Shown here piece by piece: positions 42,662 through 50,994 of a stretch of 64,000 nt of DNA. The notes under the pieces are model-generated. The model searched no databases. It worked only from the letters and a program-made list of their open reading frames with translations, and had not been told where the DNA came from. The translations under genes and the position numbers were made by a program. This stretch comes from JAKACA01 sp963735115. Lineage in GTDB: Bacteria; Actinomycetota; Acidimicrobiia; Acidimicrobiales; Bog-793. The number at the start of each line of letters is the position of its first letter. The stretch's first letter is position 1. The stretch covers positions 1,426,001-1,490,000 of the forward strand of contig CAVTJR010000001.1 of assembly GCA_963735115.1 (NCBI GenBank). The letters are read 5' to 3'.

Positions 42662-43003
42662 ATGTTTCTCACCCTCTCTCTCCTCCTCACCGCCGCCTGC
42701 CTGCTCCCGGCTACGGGCAAGCTGCTCGGCCACCCGATGATGCGGCAGGCCGCCGACCACTTCCGGATCCCGTGGTCCAGATATCGATTTATCGGAGTTG
42801 CCGAACTGGCTGCCGCCGCGGGGGTCCTCGGCGGGCTGTGGTGGCACCCCATCGGGCTCGTCGCCGCAATCGGCATGGCCCTACTGCTCTTAGGTGCCCT
42901 CATCACGCACCGGCGGGCGAGCGATGGAGTGACGGAGATGATGCCAGCGCTGCTCGCGCTGGCCATCAACGTCGCCTATTTGGCCGTCGCCTTCACCAGC
43001 TGA
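42662..43003 (+). CDS. DoxX-family membrane protein
   Basis: 113 residues, four helices, with the family's first-helix pattern SLLLTAACLLPATGKLLGHP and second-helix FIGVAELAAAAGVLGGLWWH. Strong AGGAGG before the ATG. DoxX-like proteins are linked to oxidative or thiol stress. It is 166 bp after ftsH and probably in its transcript. The following 267 bp (43004-43270) show no gene. Confidence 0.85.
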   Translation: MFLTLSLLLTAACLLPATGKLLGHPMMRQAADHFRIPWSRYRFIGVAELAAAAGVLGGLWWHPIGLVAAIGMALLLLGALITHRRASDGVTEMMPALLALAINVAYLAVAFTS

Positions 43004-43270
43004 CACTGCCCCGGCAGCGTGCCGCTGCCGTCGATCAACGCGGCGACGATCGCCATGCTGGCGACTTGTTCACTTGCCGACGCTTGCGCCGACAGCGAAG
43101 AGAACGTTCACCGGTTCCTGATGGAAAACGTCCTTCCTAGACACGCGACGATTTCGACTGCCGCCGAATGGGCAGCAACCATCTCGAAGTGAGCTTCAGC
43201 TCGGCCCTTCGAAGAGCGACTGGTCCGCCTCCGGCAACCTCGCCATGAGCGAGTCACGGCTTGCTCGACC

Positions 43271-45637
43271 TTGGAGAACAGAGGTTCCCGTTTACGCAGG
43301 CACAGTCGTGGTCGCTCCGAAGTCAAGCTCGGCGCCAAGATTGCCGATAATGAGGACGATGGCGCGAATCGTGACCCAGCACAATGGGAGCGCCACACAG
43401 GAGGCCAGATCGTTCCGGTGCGTGGGCGCGATGGCCCCCTTCTGTCCTGGAAGGACGTCTTGACCGAGATCGGCGAACCGGGGCCGGCCATCGAAGCTCT
43501 GCGGGAAAGCGAATCCCGCCTGCAAGCGCTCCTTTGCTCGCTAGACGATCTTGTCTTCGAGCTCGACAGGGACGGCGCGTACCTCGGGGTCTGGACGACA
43601 AATGACGCACTGCTTGCGGCGCCGCGAAGCGAACTTCTCGGCCAAACAGTTCGTGAGGCGCTAGGCGAGGAGCTCGGTCTCCAGTTGATCCAAATCATCG
43701 GCCAGGTCATCGACTCCGGGACTCCGGAGATCTGGGAGTTCTGCCTGGACGTTCCGGCAGGCACCCGCTGGTTCCAGTCCCGGCTCGCTCCGATTACCCG
43801 CTCGGACAGCCCGACGGAGAGGATTTGCATGCTCGTTCGGGACGTTACGGCGCAGAAGCTCGCTGAGAGGACTCGCGACGAAGCTGAGGAGAGGCTCCGG
43901 CATCAGACTCTCCACGACGAGCTCACGGGCTTACCGAATCGCCTGCTGTTTCGCGACCGTCTCGAGCATGCCCTGGTTAGGAGGGCACGAATTCCCTCGA
44001 CAGTGGGGGTGCTCTTCTGCGACCTGGATCACTTCAATGCAGTGAACGACTCACTTGGTCACCTCGCCGGTGACGCGGTCTTAATCGAGGTTGCCGAGAG
44101 ACTGAGACGAGCGGTCCGGTCCGAGGACACGCTTGCTCGCTTCGGCGGAGACGAGTTTCTCGTGTGCTGTGAGCATCTCGCGGATTCTGGAGATGCCCGT
44201 GAGGTGGCGAGCCGCATCGCTGCCGCCCTCAAGGCACCGATAGTGGTGGCGGGCAACGAGATCTTCGTCAAGGTGAGCATTGGCATTCGCATAGCACGCA
44301 CAACCGCTGACACCGCCGAGGACCTCATTCGGGACGCCGATATGGCTATGTATCAGGCCAAGAGCCTCGGACGCGATCGTTTTGCCGAGTTCAACCAAGT
44401 AACCCGCGAAAAGAACCAGCATCGTCTGCAAACAGAATCGGACCTTCGCCGAGCACTTGAACGGGACGAGCTTCGTATGTATTACCAGCCGATCGTGCGC
44501 ATCGACAGCGGCAAGCTCTCGGGATTCGAGGCTCTGGTGCGCTGGCACCATCCCGCGCGGGGTCTCGTGATGCCCGTTGACTTCATCGCAGTGGCCGAGG
44601 AGACCGGATTGATCGTCCCTCTGGGGGCCTGGGTGATGGAAGAATCATGTCGTCAACTGACTTCCTGGAAGCTCGCCGGGATGCGAAATGTCACGATGGC
44701 GGTGAACCTCTCGGCGCGCCAGCTCCAAGTACCGGAATTCGTCGCCACGATGTCCGACGTTCTCGAGCGTACGGGCGTAGATGCCGCCGATGTCTGTCTC
44801 GAGGTGACCGAGAGCATGTTGATGGAAGATCCTGATGCCTCGGCAGCGTGCCTTGACAGCCTGAAACAGCTGGGCGTCCGCGTGGCGATCGATGACTTCG
44901 GAACCGGATACTCGTCGTTGAGCTACCTGCGCCGCCTCCCGGTCGATCTCGTCAAAATCGATCGCAGCTTTGTCGCTCACCTTGGTGAGGAATCGGAAGC
45001 AACCGCCATCGTGACAGCAGTAGTGCACTTGTCTCGCAGTCTCGGACTGACGACCGTGGCCGAGGGAGTGGAGACCGCCGAGCAGCTCTTTCAGCTGCAG
45101 CTACTTCAGTGTGCTCTCGGGCAGGGGTACTACTGGAGCCGTCCTCTGCCGCCGTCTGAGCTGGGAACGTGGATTGACCCTGCTCTGGTCGGAGCGTGGA
45201 CTCCCCAAGATCAACAGCTGCCAACGAAAACGCCGGGGGGACGTTTCCGCGTGCTCATCGCTGACGATGAACCAGTTCATCGCGCCATGGTGGCCCGGAT
45301 ACTTGAGAGAAGTGGGCACTTCACGGTGGTCGGACAGGCAGCAGACGGACGAGACGCCGTCGAGGTCGCCGGACGCGATCATCCTGATCTGGTTGTCCTC
45401 GATCTCTCAATGCCGAGAATGGGCGGGCTAGAGGCGTTACCTCAAATCCTCGGCTCGTCGCCGAGCACCAAGGTCGTGCTGTATTCAGGCTCAGAAGGAC
45501 GTGTTCGGAACGCGGCGCTCCCTAGTGGTGCCTCAGCCTTCCTGCGAAAGACGCTCAACCCTTCCGAGCTCGTCGAGGAGCTGCTCCTGGTAATGGGCGC
45601 TGGTGATCTCGAGCGTGACAGCATCCTCGCCAGGTGA
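43271..45637 (+). CDS. PAS-GGDEF-EAL-REC signalling protein (c-di-GMP turnover)
   Basis: 788 residues. PAS at about 75-200 (LLCSLDDLVFELDRDGAYLG); GGDEF at about 215-375 with an intact RFGGDEFLVCCEHLA active site; EAL at about 385-640 with GFEALVRWHHP, VTESMLMEDP and AIDDFGTGYSSLSYL. A C-terminal receiver domain (about 655-780) has VLIADDEPVHRAMVARILER and LVVLDLSMPRMGG. Both cyclase and phosphodiesterase motifs look functional. A C-terminal receiver on such a protein is uncommon. The start is uncertain: TTG at 43271 or GTG at 43418; the first 50 residues are not conserved. Confidence 0.88.
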   Translation: MENRGSRLRRHSRGRSEVKLGAKIADNEDDGANRDPAQWERHTGGQIVPVRGRDGPLLSWKDVLTEIGEPGPAIEALRESESRLQALLCSLDDLVFELDRDGAYLGVWTTNDALLAAPRSELLGQTVREALGEELGLQLIQIIGQVIDSGTPEIWEFCLDVPAGTRWFQSRLAPITRSDSPTERICMLVRDVTAQKLAERTRDEAEERLRHQTLHDELTGLPNRLLFRDRLEHALVRRARIPSTVGVLFCDLDHFNAVNDSLGHLAGDAVLIEVAERLRRAVRSEDTLARFGGDEFLVCCEHLADSGDAREVASRIAAALKAPIVVAGNEIFVKVSIGIRIARTTADTAEDLIRDADMAMYQAKSLGRDRFAEFNQVTREKNQHRLQTESDLRRALERDELRMYYQPIVRIDSGKLSGFEALVRWHHPARGLVMPVDFIAVAEETGLIVPLGAWVMEESCRQLTSWKLAGMRNVTMAVNLSARQLQVPEFVATMSDVLERTGVDAADVCLEVTESMLMEDPDASAACLDSLKQLGVRVAIDDFGTGYSSLSYLRRLPVDLVKIDRSFVAHLGEESEATAIVTAVVHLSRSLGLTTVAEGVETAEQLFQLQLLQCALGQGYYWSRPLPPSELGTWIDPALVGAWTPQDQQLPTKTPGGRFRVLIADDEPVHRAMVARILERSGHFTVVGQAADGRDAVEVAGRDHPDLVVLDLSMPRMGGLEALPQILGSSPSTKVVLYSGSEGRVRNAALPSGASAFLRKTLNPSELVEELLLVMGAGDLERDSILAR

Positions 45638-46041
45638 GACGACGTGCATGTTGCCCGCGTTCCGAATCGACGAGAGAAGCTGTCCGTCGCGGGAGCCGCT
45701 CCGGTTCGGCACCGAGTACCGTCAGTTCCGTCTCCTTCTGGGGGTGTCGGGCTGCCCCGGACTTCGGCAAGTTTGTCGAAGAGAACCACCTGAGGGGACG
45801 GCTTGGTGAGGAAGGTAACGCTGGCTTCCAATCGTCCTCTCTGGCCGAGGACGTCCCCGGCACATCCGGACATGTACAGCACCCTCGCGGCCGAAAATAC
45901 TCCGGCCCGTCAGGCGGTCAGCTGCTTGCTTGACATCATTGACAGCTCGTCCCACTATCCTGACCAACACCTGCCTGACCAACAGCTGCCTGACCAACAC
46001 CTGACTTTCTCGAGTGGTCCTCAACCTCTAGAGGAGGTGGT
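45638..46041. other. Intergenic region upstream of the hybrid kinase, with tandem repeats
   Basis: 404 bp with no recognisable gene. Three tandem 15-bp units (see the repeat entry) lie just before the kinase ribosome-binding site GAGGAGG. Confidence 0.5.
45960..46004. repeat. Three tandem 15-bp repeats
   Basis: Unit CTGACCAACACCTGC; units start at 45960, 45975 and 45990, with one internal and one terminal base change. They lie 38 bp before the GTG of the hybrid kinase. They could be a binding-site array or slippage-prone tract. Confidence 0.75.
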
Positions 46042-47676
46042 GTGACTCAACTCGCCGACAGCACGCTGATCGGTCTTCTTGACGCGGCACCGGACGCGAT
46101 CATCGCCATCGATGAGGCTGGCCTGATCGTCCTGGTGAACGCTCAAGCCGAGCGACTCTTCGGCTATCGCCGTGAAGAACTCATCGGAAGGCCCGTCGAA
46201 CCGCTCGTCCCCATCGCGGATCCGAAATTCCGACCTTCTGCCATCGGGTTGGAGATGCCGGGTCGACGGCAGAACGGTAGCGAGTTCGCGGCGTCGATCT
46301 CGGTGTCAACGATGGCAACCGAGACCGGACTACTGATCTCTGCGACGATTCGAGACGCCAGCGAGCGGATTGAGGTTGAGGCAGAACGTGTTCGCCTCAA
46401 GACCGAAGCCGAAGCCGAACGTGTCAAGGCCGAGGGCGAGAAGATCGAAGCCGAACGGGTGCGTCTCGAGGCCGAAGCCGAACGCGAGCGGCTCGAGGGA
46501 CAGCTTCATCAATCGCAACGCATGGAAAGTCTTGGACAACTCGCCGGAGGCGTTGCGCACGACTTCAACAATCTTGTAGCCGTTATTCTGAACTACGCGT
46601 CGTTCGTTGCCGAGGAGTTGTCCAGTGCCGTCGCGACGCCGACGGGCGCGCGATGGGAGGGACCGCTTAAGGATGTCGAGCAGATCCAATTGGCAGCTGA
46701 GCGCGCCAGTCTTCTAACTCACCAACTTCTCTCCTTCGCCCACCGAGAAGTGGTCCAGGCCCGTGCACTGAGTCTCAACAGCGCAATCACCCGGATGGAA
46801 CAGATTCTGCGGCGCACAATCGGCGAGCAGATCGAACTCGTCATCAACCTCGCAGCTAACTTGCCGATGGTCATGGCTGACCCAGGACAAATCGAGCAGA
46901 TCGTTCTCAACTTGGCCATCAATGCTCGTGACGCCATGCCGGCAGGGGGCACGCTATCGATCGACACGGTGGCGAGGGAGATCACTGGGAACGAAAGCTC
47001 CGTCACGAGCGTTCCGCCGGGGTTCTACGTCTGTTTACGCGTTGGCGACACCGGCGTGGGCATGTCTCCGGAGGTCCGCGATCGCGCATTCGAGCCTTTC
47101 TTCACGACCAAGCCCAGGGGCGAGGGCTCGGGCCTCGGGTTGGCGACCGTGTACGGAATCGTCTCGCAGTCTGGTGGTTATACACGGATCTACTCCGATG
47201 AAGGTGTCGGGACGTCAATCACCATCCTTCTCCCCGCTGCCAAGCAAGACACCACGCGGGACGAGTTCGACGGACACGCAGATCGCCTAAAGCCACTGGT
47301 GGGAACAGAGACGATCCTCGTAGTCGATGACGAAGAAGCGTTACGCGAGGTGACGCGACGGATATTGACCCGCAACGGCTACACCGTTGTCACTGCATCG
47401 AGCGGAGCTCAGGCGATGGAGATTGCGGCGTCGCACGTCGGACCCATCGACCTTCTCCTCACCGACGTGATCATGCCGACGATGCAGGGACCAACCGTCG
47501 CTAACGAGGTAAGAAAGCTCCGACCCGGCATCCGAGTGCTGTTCATGTCCGGGCACGCCCAACCCGTCCTCGAAGCGGAAGCTGTTCTCGGAACAGAGTT
47601 CCTGTTGGTGGAGAAGCCTTTCGACCAGGCGATACTGCTGGAGAACGTACGCACCGTGCTTGATCGCAATGAGTGA
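46042..47676 (+). CDS. PAS hybrid sensor histidine kinase with receiver domain
   Basis: 544 residues. PAS at about 8-110 (LLDAAPDAIIAIDEAGLIVL); a charged coiled coil at about 115-155 built of near-repeats (EAERVRLKTEAEAERVKAEG); HisKA GQLAGGVAHDFNNLVAVILN (His). The HATPase has LNLAINARDAMPAGGTLSID (N box) and RGEGSGLGLATVYGIVSQSG. A C-terminal receiver has ILVVDDEEALREVTRRIL and LLLTDVIMPTMQGP. No membrane segment, so a cytoplasmic sensor. GTG start behind GAGGAGG. No separate response regulator is adjacent. Confidence 0.92.
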   Translation: MTQLADSTLIGLLDAAPDAIIAIDEAGLIVLVNAQAERLFGYRREELIGRPVEPLVPIADPKFRPSAIGLEMPGRRQNGSEFAASISVSTMATETGLLISATIRDASERIEVEAERVRLKTEAEAERVKAEGEKIEAERVRLEAEAERERLEGQLHQSQRMESLGQLAGGVAHDFNNLVAVILNYASFVAEELSSAVATPTGARWEGPLKDVEQIQLAAERASLLTHQLLSFAHREVVQARALSLNSAITRMEQILRRTIGEQIELVINLAANLPMVMADPGQIEQIVLNLAINARDAMPAGGTLSIDTVAREITGNESSVTSVPPGFYVCLRVGDTGVGMSPEVRDRAFEPFFTTKPRGEGSGLGLATVYGIVSQSGGYTRIYSDEGVGTSITILLPAAKQDTTRDEFDGHADRLKPLVGTETILVVDDEEALREVTRRILTRNGYTVVTASSGAQAMEIAASHVGPIDLLLTDVIMPTMQGPTVANEVRKLRPGIRVLFMSGHAQPVLEAEAVLGTEFLLVEKPFDQAILLENVRTVLDRNE

Positions 47677-48022
47677 TCCGCTCTCCGACGCAGAAGAACC
47701 CGCTGCCCTCATCCACAGCAGCGTGGAGCGCTGTGCCCATGCCAGCGGGACGAAGTGGTGAGCAATGGGAGTCGGGAGGGTGATGTCGGGAGGGCGAGAT
47801 TCGAACCCGCGATCTCGGCGGTCGCCTCGTCGACTTCGCACCGAGTGACCTTGTCCTCGCGGTCGGATGCAGCCGAGACGCGTCCCTCTGCGCTGACAAC
47901 GAGGCGACATCCACGAGACCCTGGCGAAGCACGGGGGTCACGTCAGCGACTCCACACCCGGTCCGATTTGAGTCGAACCGCGGCCTCAAGAGAGGGCGAC
48001 AGGCCGAGGCGTTCGATCCGGG
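47677..48022. other. Intergenic region with a tRNA 3' fragment
   Basis: 346 bp with no gene. It contains a tRNA-Pro-like 3' fragment and a short direct repeat (GTCGGGAGGG at 47771 and 47785). Confidence 0.5.
47784..47814 (-). other. tRNA 3'-end fragment (tRNA-Pro-like T arm and acceptor)
   Basis: The minus strand reads GATCGCGGGTTCGAATCTCG followed by CCCTCCCGACA: T stem GCGGG/CTCGC around TTCGAAT, then an acceptor 3' strand and discriminator A. The sequence resembles actinobacterial tRNA-Pro 3' ends. No matching 5' half is found upstream. This looks like an attachment-site scar. Confidence 0.55.
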
Positions 48023-50626
48023 CTAAGCCGAGGAGATGGTGACAACCTGCGCGTTGCTGGAACCGCCCGAGGTCTGCACGGTGACCGGCATGCTCGTGAT
48101 AGGCGCGAGGGCGCTGAGACCGTAGTAGGCAACCTGCACCTCATCCGGCTCGATGAAGTAGAGGACGGTGTCCCGCGCCGAATACGAGGACTCAATAGGG
48201 CCGAAGGTTATCCACCGGAAGGTCAAGAAGTTGAATCCGCTGCCATCTATGGTCACGATCGGAGGATCGGAGGGGTTGACCTCCTCGGGGAGGACGTCAG
48301 GGCTGATGCTGGTCGTGGAAGGCTCTGGGGCGTAATCGAACTCGGTAGGAGCGGCCACGATCTCCGTGCCGGGCGGCTGTGCGACCTGCGTGCTGCCCGT
48401 CGGAGCCGGCAGGATGGGCGTCGTCGCACTCTTGCCATTGGCGTTGGAGACCGTCACTTCGACCTGGCAGATGTTGTCGATGGGGACAGCTGGTGCCGTG
48501 GCGCATTCGGTAGATCGAGTCTCGGGTGGCACGACGATCACGACCTCGGAATCGGACACGACGGTCACCATTGCCGCCCGAACCTCTACCCCTCCGAACT
48601 CCACCGTCGGCTTGGTCCCCGCGGGCAGTCCCTCGTCGAAGCCGCTTCCGATCAGCGTGACGGGCTCCCCGCCAGTGGCCCTCCCACTGCTCGGGCTGAC
48701 GAAGCTGACCGACGGCAAGGGTGTCGATGAGGGGCTCTCGTCGACGAAGTGGAACTCGGCGAGCGGCGACGGCTCGCTCGAGCCGCTTGGCCCACCCACG
48801 GCCACGATGACCCCACCGATCGGCGCCCCGGGGACATTCGGGTTGACCGGCGACGGGGGCGTGGTGACCTTTATCTCCGTGCCGGCGGCATTCACGTCCG
48901 CGGCCGCCACCGGTACGACCGAGGAGCCGAAGTTGACCGCGCTCACGCCGCTCAGGTCGGTGCCCGTGATCGTCACCGGCGTCCCACCCTGGTATGGGCC
49001 GTAGTCGGGGCTGACGTCCGTGAGCACCGGGCGGGGGGAGAGGGATTCGCCGTCCGCGCACAACAGGTCCGCCAGTCCCCTGCCACCGGTTGGGCTCGTC
49101 ACCCGCGGCGTGCCGAGCCCAGTCGCCATGTCGTAGCCGCCGGTCGCCGGGTAAGCGCCGCCGTTGACGCCGAGGGCGTCGTTGTTGCCGGCGGTGATGT
49201 CGTTGAAGGCCTCCGCGTAGGTGAGCGGGTTGGAGGCGATCTGGTAGAGCGCCGGGTCCACGAAGCCAACCGGCGCCTTGTGCTCGGATGCGCACACCTC
49301 GTCGGTCAGGGCGGCGACGGCTGCCCACTTCGGCGCGGACGCCGATGTCCCGCCGAAGACGGACCACTGCCCTGCAACGTAAACGGTGTCTCCGTGCAGC
49401 GGGTCGGCGCTCGCAGACACGTCCGGAACCTCGCGGCACGCCACACCGGGCGGTGCCCCACAGGGAGCGCCGGACGAATAGCTGTTCGCCACCCCTGGGA
49501 CCGGCAGCCCAGACTGCCACTCGGGCATCTGCCAAAGGCTGGAGATGCCGCCTCCACTGGCGGCAAAGAAGCCCGATGCTCCCTCGTCGTTCCAGGTGAC
49601 CTCGGTGGGTGGATCGGTGGGAGACAGCATGCTCGTGCCGCCGACGGCGGTGACGTAGGGCTGACTCGCCGGGTCGGAGACGCTGAGTTCGCTCCCCTCG
49701 TCGTCTTGGGAGCAGGCCTCCGAGCCCGTGTCGCCCGAAGCGACGAACCAGCTCTGCCCCTCGAGGGCAGCCTGCTGGAACAGGACGTTCTCGGCCTGCT
49801 CCAACCCCGGCGCGTACGCCGCACCAAATGCCTCGCAGAATCCGTAGCTCATGCTGACGACCGACGCTCGGTCCTTAGCCACGATCGCCGCGATCTCGTC
49901 CAGCCAGGGGGCGAGCCCAACCGCTGGGACAGGCGCCTCGTACACGTCGATGTGAGCTGCTGGCGCGAGCGCGGAGATCTCCTCGATGTCGAGCGCCGCC
50001 TCGCCCCCGCCCGGCCCGGGTGCTTCCCCGCCGTCGATTGGGATGACGCTGATCTGGGAGGTGTGGCTCCTACCGAAGAAGCACCTGTCAAACGTCGCGA
50101 TGTCGGACATGTCGAAGGAATCCGACTCGAAGAGGTCAATCGTCTGGCCCGCTCCCAGGGCGCCCGACCGGTACAGGCCGTTCAACCCGTAGGCATCCGC
50201 GATCTGGTCGGGCGTGTACGCCGAGTCCTGGTTCGCGATCGCCGTCGCGGCCGCACACGGTGCCGGACCGGCGGGGGAGGGCACAGATGGTGCGGATCGA
50301 GCGAGGAGGTTCTCGTGCTCCCGCCGTCGCGAGACCGTCAGTACGCTTGCACCATGTCTCGACGGCGATTCCGCGGCTGGGGCTTGCAAACCCAGCGGCT
50401 GCGGGCGAACGAGATCGTCGAGACCGACGATCGTCGCCACTGACGACGCGATCGCTGCCGGCACCGCCGGCGCCGAAGTGGCGAACTGCCCGATCGTGTG
50501 GTCGGGAAGGCGTACCTCTAGCAGTCGCGTTCTGAATGCTCTCGCCAGCGTCGAGGCCGCGGCGCCGACGGGTATGACGAAGCCGTCGTCAAGCGCCTGA
50601 CCCACCTTCAGGCCCAACCCACGCAT
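48023..50626 (-). CDS. Sedolisin (S53) peptidase with IPT/TIG domains and truncated propeptide
   Basis: 867 residues. The end of an S53 propeptide (FVIPVGAAASTLARAFRTRL) is followed by the catalytic domain: Glu209/Asp213 in GEAALDIEEISALAP, Asp299 in FVASGDTGSEA and Ser428 in FGGTSASAPKWAA. The calcium-site region is EAFNDITAGNN. IPT/TIG-like beta domains follow (about 530-630 and 640-740, for example ISPDVLPEEVNPSDPP further on). Family members are secreted acid-active proteases. Here no signal peptide and only the last part of the propeptide are present; an in-frame TAG lies 14 codons upstream of the ATG. The 5' end may be lost. Confidence 0.88.
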   Translation of the reverse strand: MRGLGLKVGQALDDGFVIPVGAAASTLARAFRTRLLEVRLPDHTIGQFATSAPAVPAAIASSVATIVGLDDLVRPQPLGLQAPAAESPSRHGASVLTVSRRREHENLLARSAPSVPSPAGPAPCAAATAIANQDSAYTPDQIADAYGLNGLYRSGALGAGQTIDLFESDSFDMSDIATFDRCFFGRSHTSQISVIPIDGGEAPGPGGGEAALDIEEISALAPAAHIDVYEAPVPAVGLAPWLDEIAAIVAKDRASVVSMSYGFCEAFGAAYAPGLEQAENVLFQQAALEGQSWFVASGDTGSEACSQDDEGSELSVSDPASQPYVTAVGGTSMLSPTDPPTEVTWNDEGASGFFAASGGGISSLWQMPEWQSGLPVPGVANSYSSGAPCGAPPGVACREVPDVSASADPLHGDTVYVAGQWSVFGGTSASAPKWAAVAALTDEVCASEHKAPVGFVDPALYQIASNPLTYAEAFNDITAGNNDALGVNGGAYPATGGYDMATGLGTPRVTSPTGGRGLADLLCADGESLSPRPVLTDVSPDYGPYQGGTPVTITGTDLSGVSAVNFGSSVVPVAAADVNAAGTEIKVTTPPSPVNPNVPGAPIGGVIVAVGGPSGSSEPSPLAEFHFVDESPSSTPLPSVSFVSPSSGRATGGEPVTLIGSGFDEGLPAGTKPTVEFGGVEVRAAMVTVVSDSEVVIVVPPETRSTECATAPAVPIDNICQVEVTVSNANGKSATTPILPAPTGSTQVAQPPGTEIVAAPTEFDYAPEPSTTSISPDVLPEEVNPSDPPIVTIDGSGFNFLTFRWITFGPIESSYSARDTVLYFIEPDEVQVAYYGLSALAPITSMPVTVQTSGGSSNAQVVTISSA

Positions 50627-50919
50627 CTCCGTCTCGACGAGCCGTACCGTCGAGGGTGCTGGTCCCTATCCACCCATGCACGGCGGCTCAGTCTCATCGG
50701 CAAACCGGGTGGCCACCCGCGTCCCAACAGTTAGGTCGCGGGCGGGCGCCGCGCAAGCCAGCTGCGAAGTCGCTAAAAGATCATCCACCTCGCCGGCCGT
50801 GATCGGCCGTCGACACGCGGGCACGCTGCCGGGCCACTATCTGAAGGCTCTTCGCAGCCGGCCTCCCGAAGGTTGTTGACACCGTGCCCTCCAGAGCTTA
50901 CTTTTGTCAGTAGCCAAAG
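50627..50919. other. Divergent intergenic region between the S53 and ROK genes
   Basis: 293 bp. It holds the ROK promoter and one copy of the duplicated leader; no gene is seen. It would also be where the missing 5' end of the S53 gene should lie. Confidence 0.5.
50876..50904 (+). promoter_or_regulatory. Promoter of the ROK/alpha-glucan operon
   Basis: TTGACA (50876-50881), 17-bp spacer, TACTTT (50899-50904). The initiation point would be about 10 bp before the ATG at 50920, making a very short leader. Confidence 0.5.
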
Positions 50920-50994
50920 ATGCTCTCGAAAACTAGGGTTCAGTTGGGGGCGAAGTTGGAGCGCACGTTTTATGGTGCAAAGCAGGCTAAGGGA
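50896..50994 (+). repeat. Duplicated leader sequence, copy A
   Basis: About 100 bp covering the -10 box, the ATG and the first codons of the ROK gene. It resembles 60630-60729 in the same orientation: GCTTACTTTTGTCAGT is identical, GATGCTC and GCGAAGTTGGAGC are shared, and the distance to the ATG is 24 bp in both. Confidence 0.75.

Noticed and set aside
45960..46004. CRISPR array
   Set aside because: The repeats are directly adjacent 15-mers without spacers and no cas gene is present; the iteron cluster at 3831-4059 likewise has irregular spacing and mixed orientation.
47761..47960. Complete tRNA gene
   Set aside because: Only the T arm and acceptor 3' strand are present; no matching 5' acceptor, D arm or anticodon arm can be found.
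48749..50443. 564-codon ORF on the plus strand
   Set aside because: It is entirely antisense to the S53 peptidase gene, is rich in Arg/Gly/Val without domains, and reflects GC-rich codon bias.
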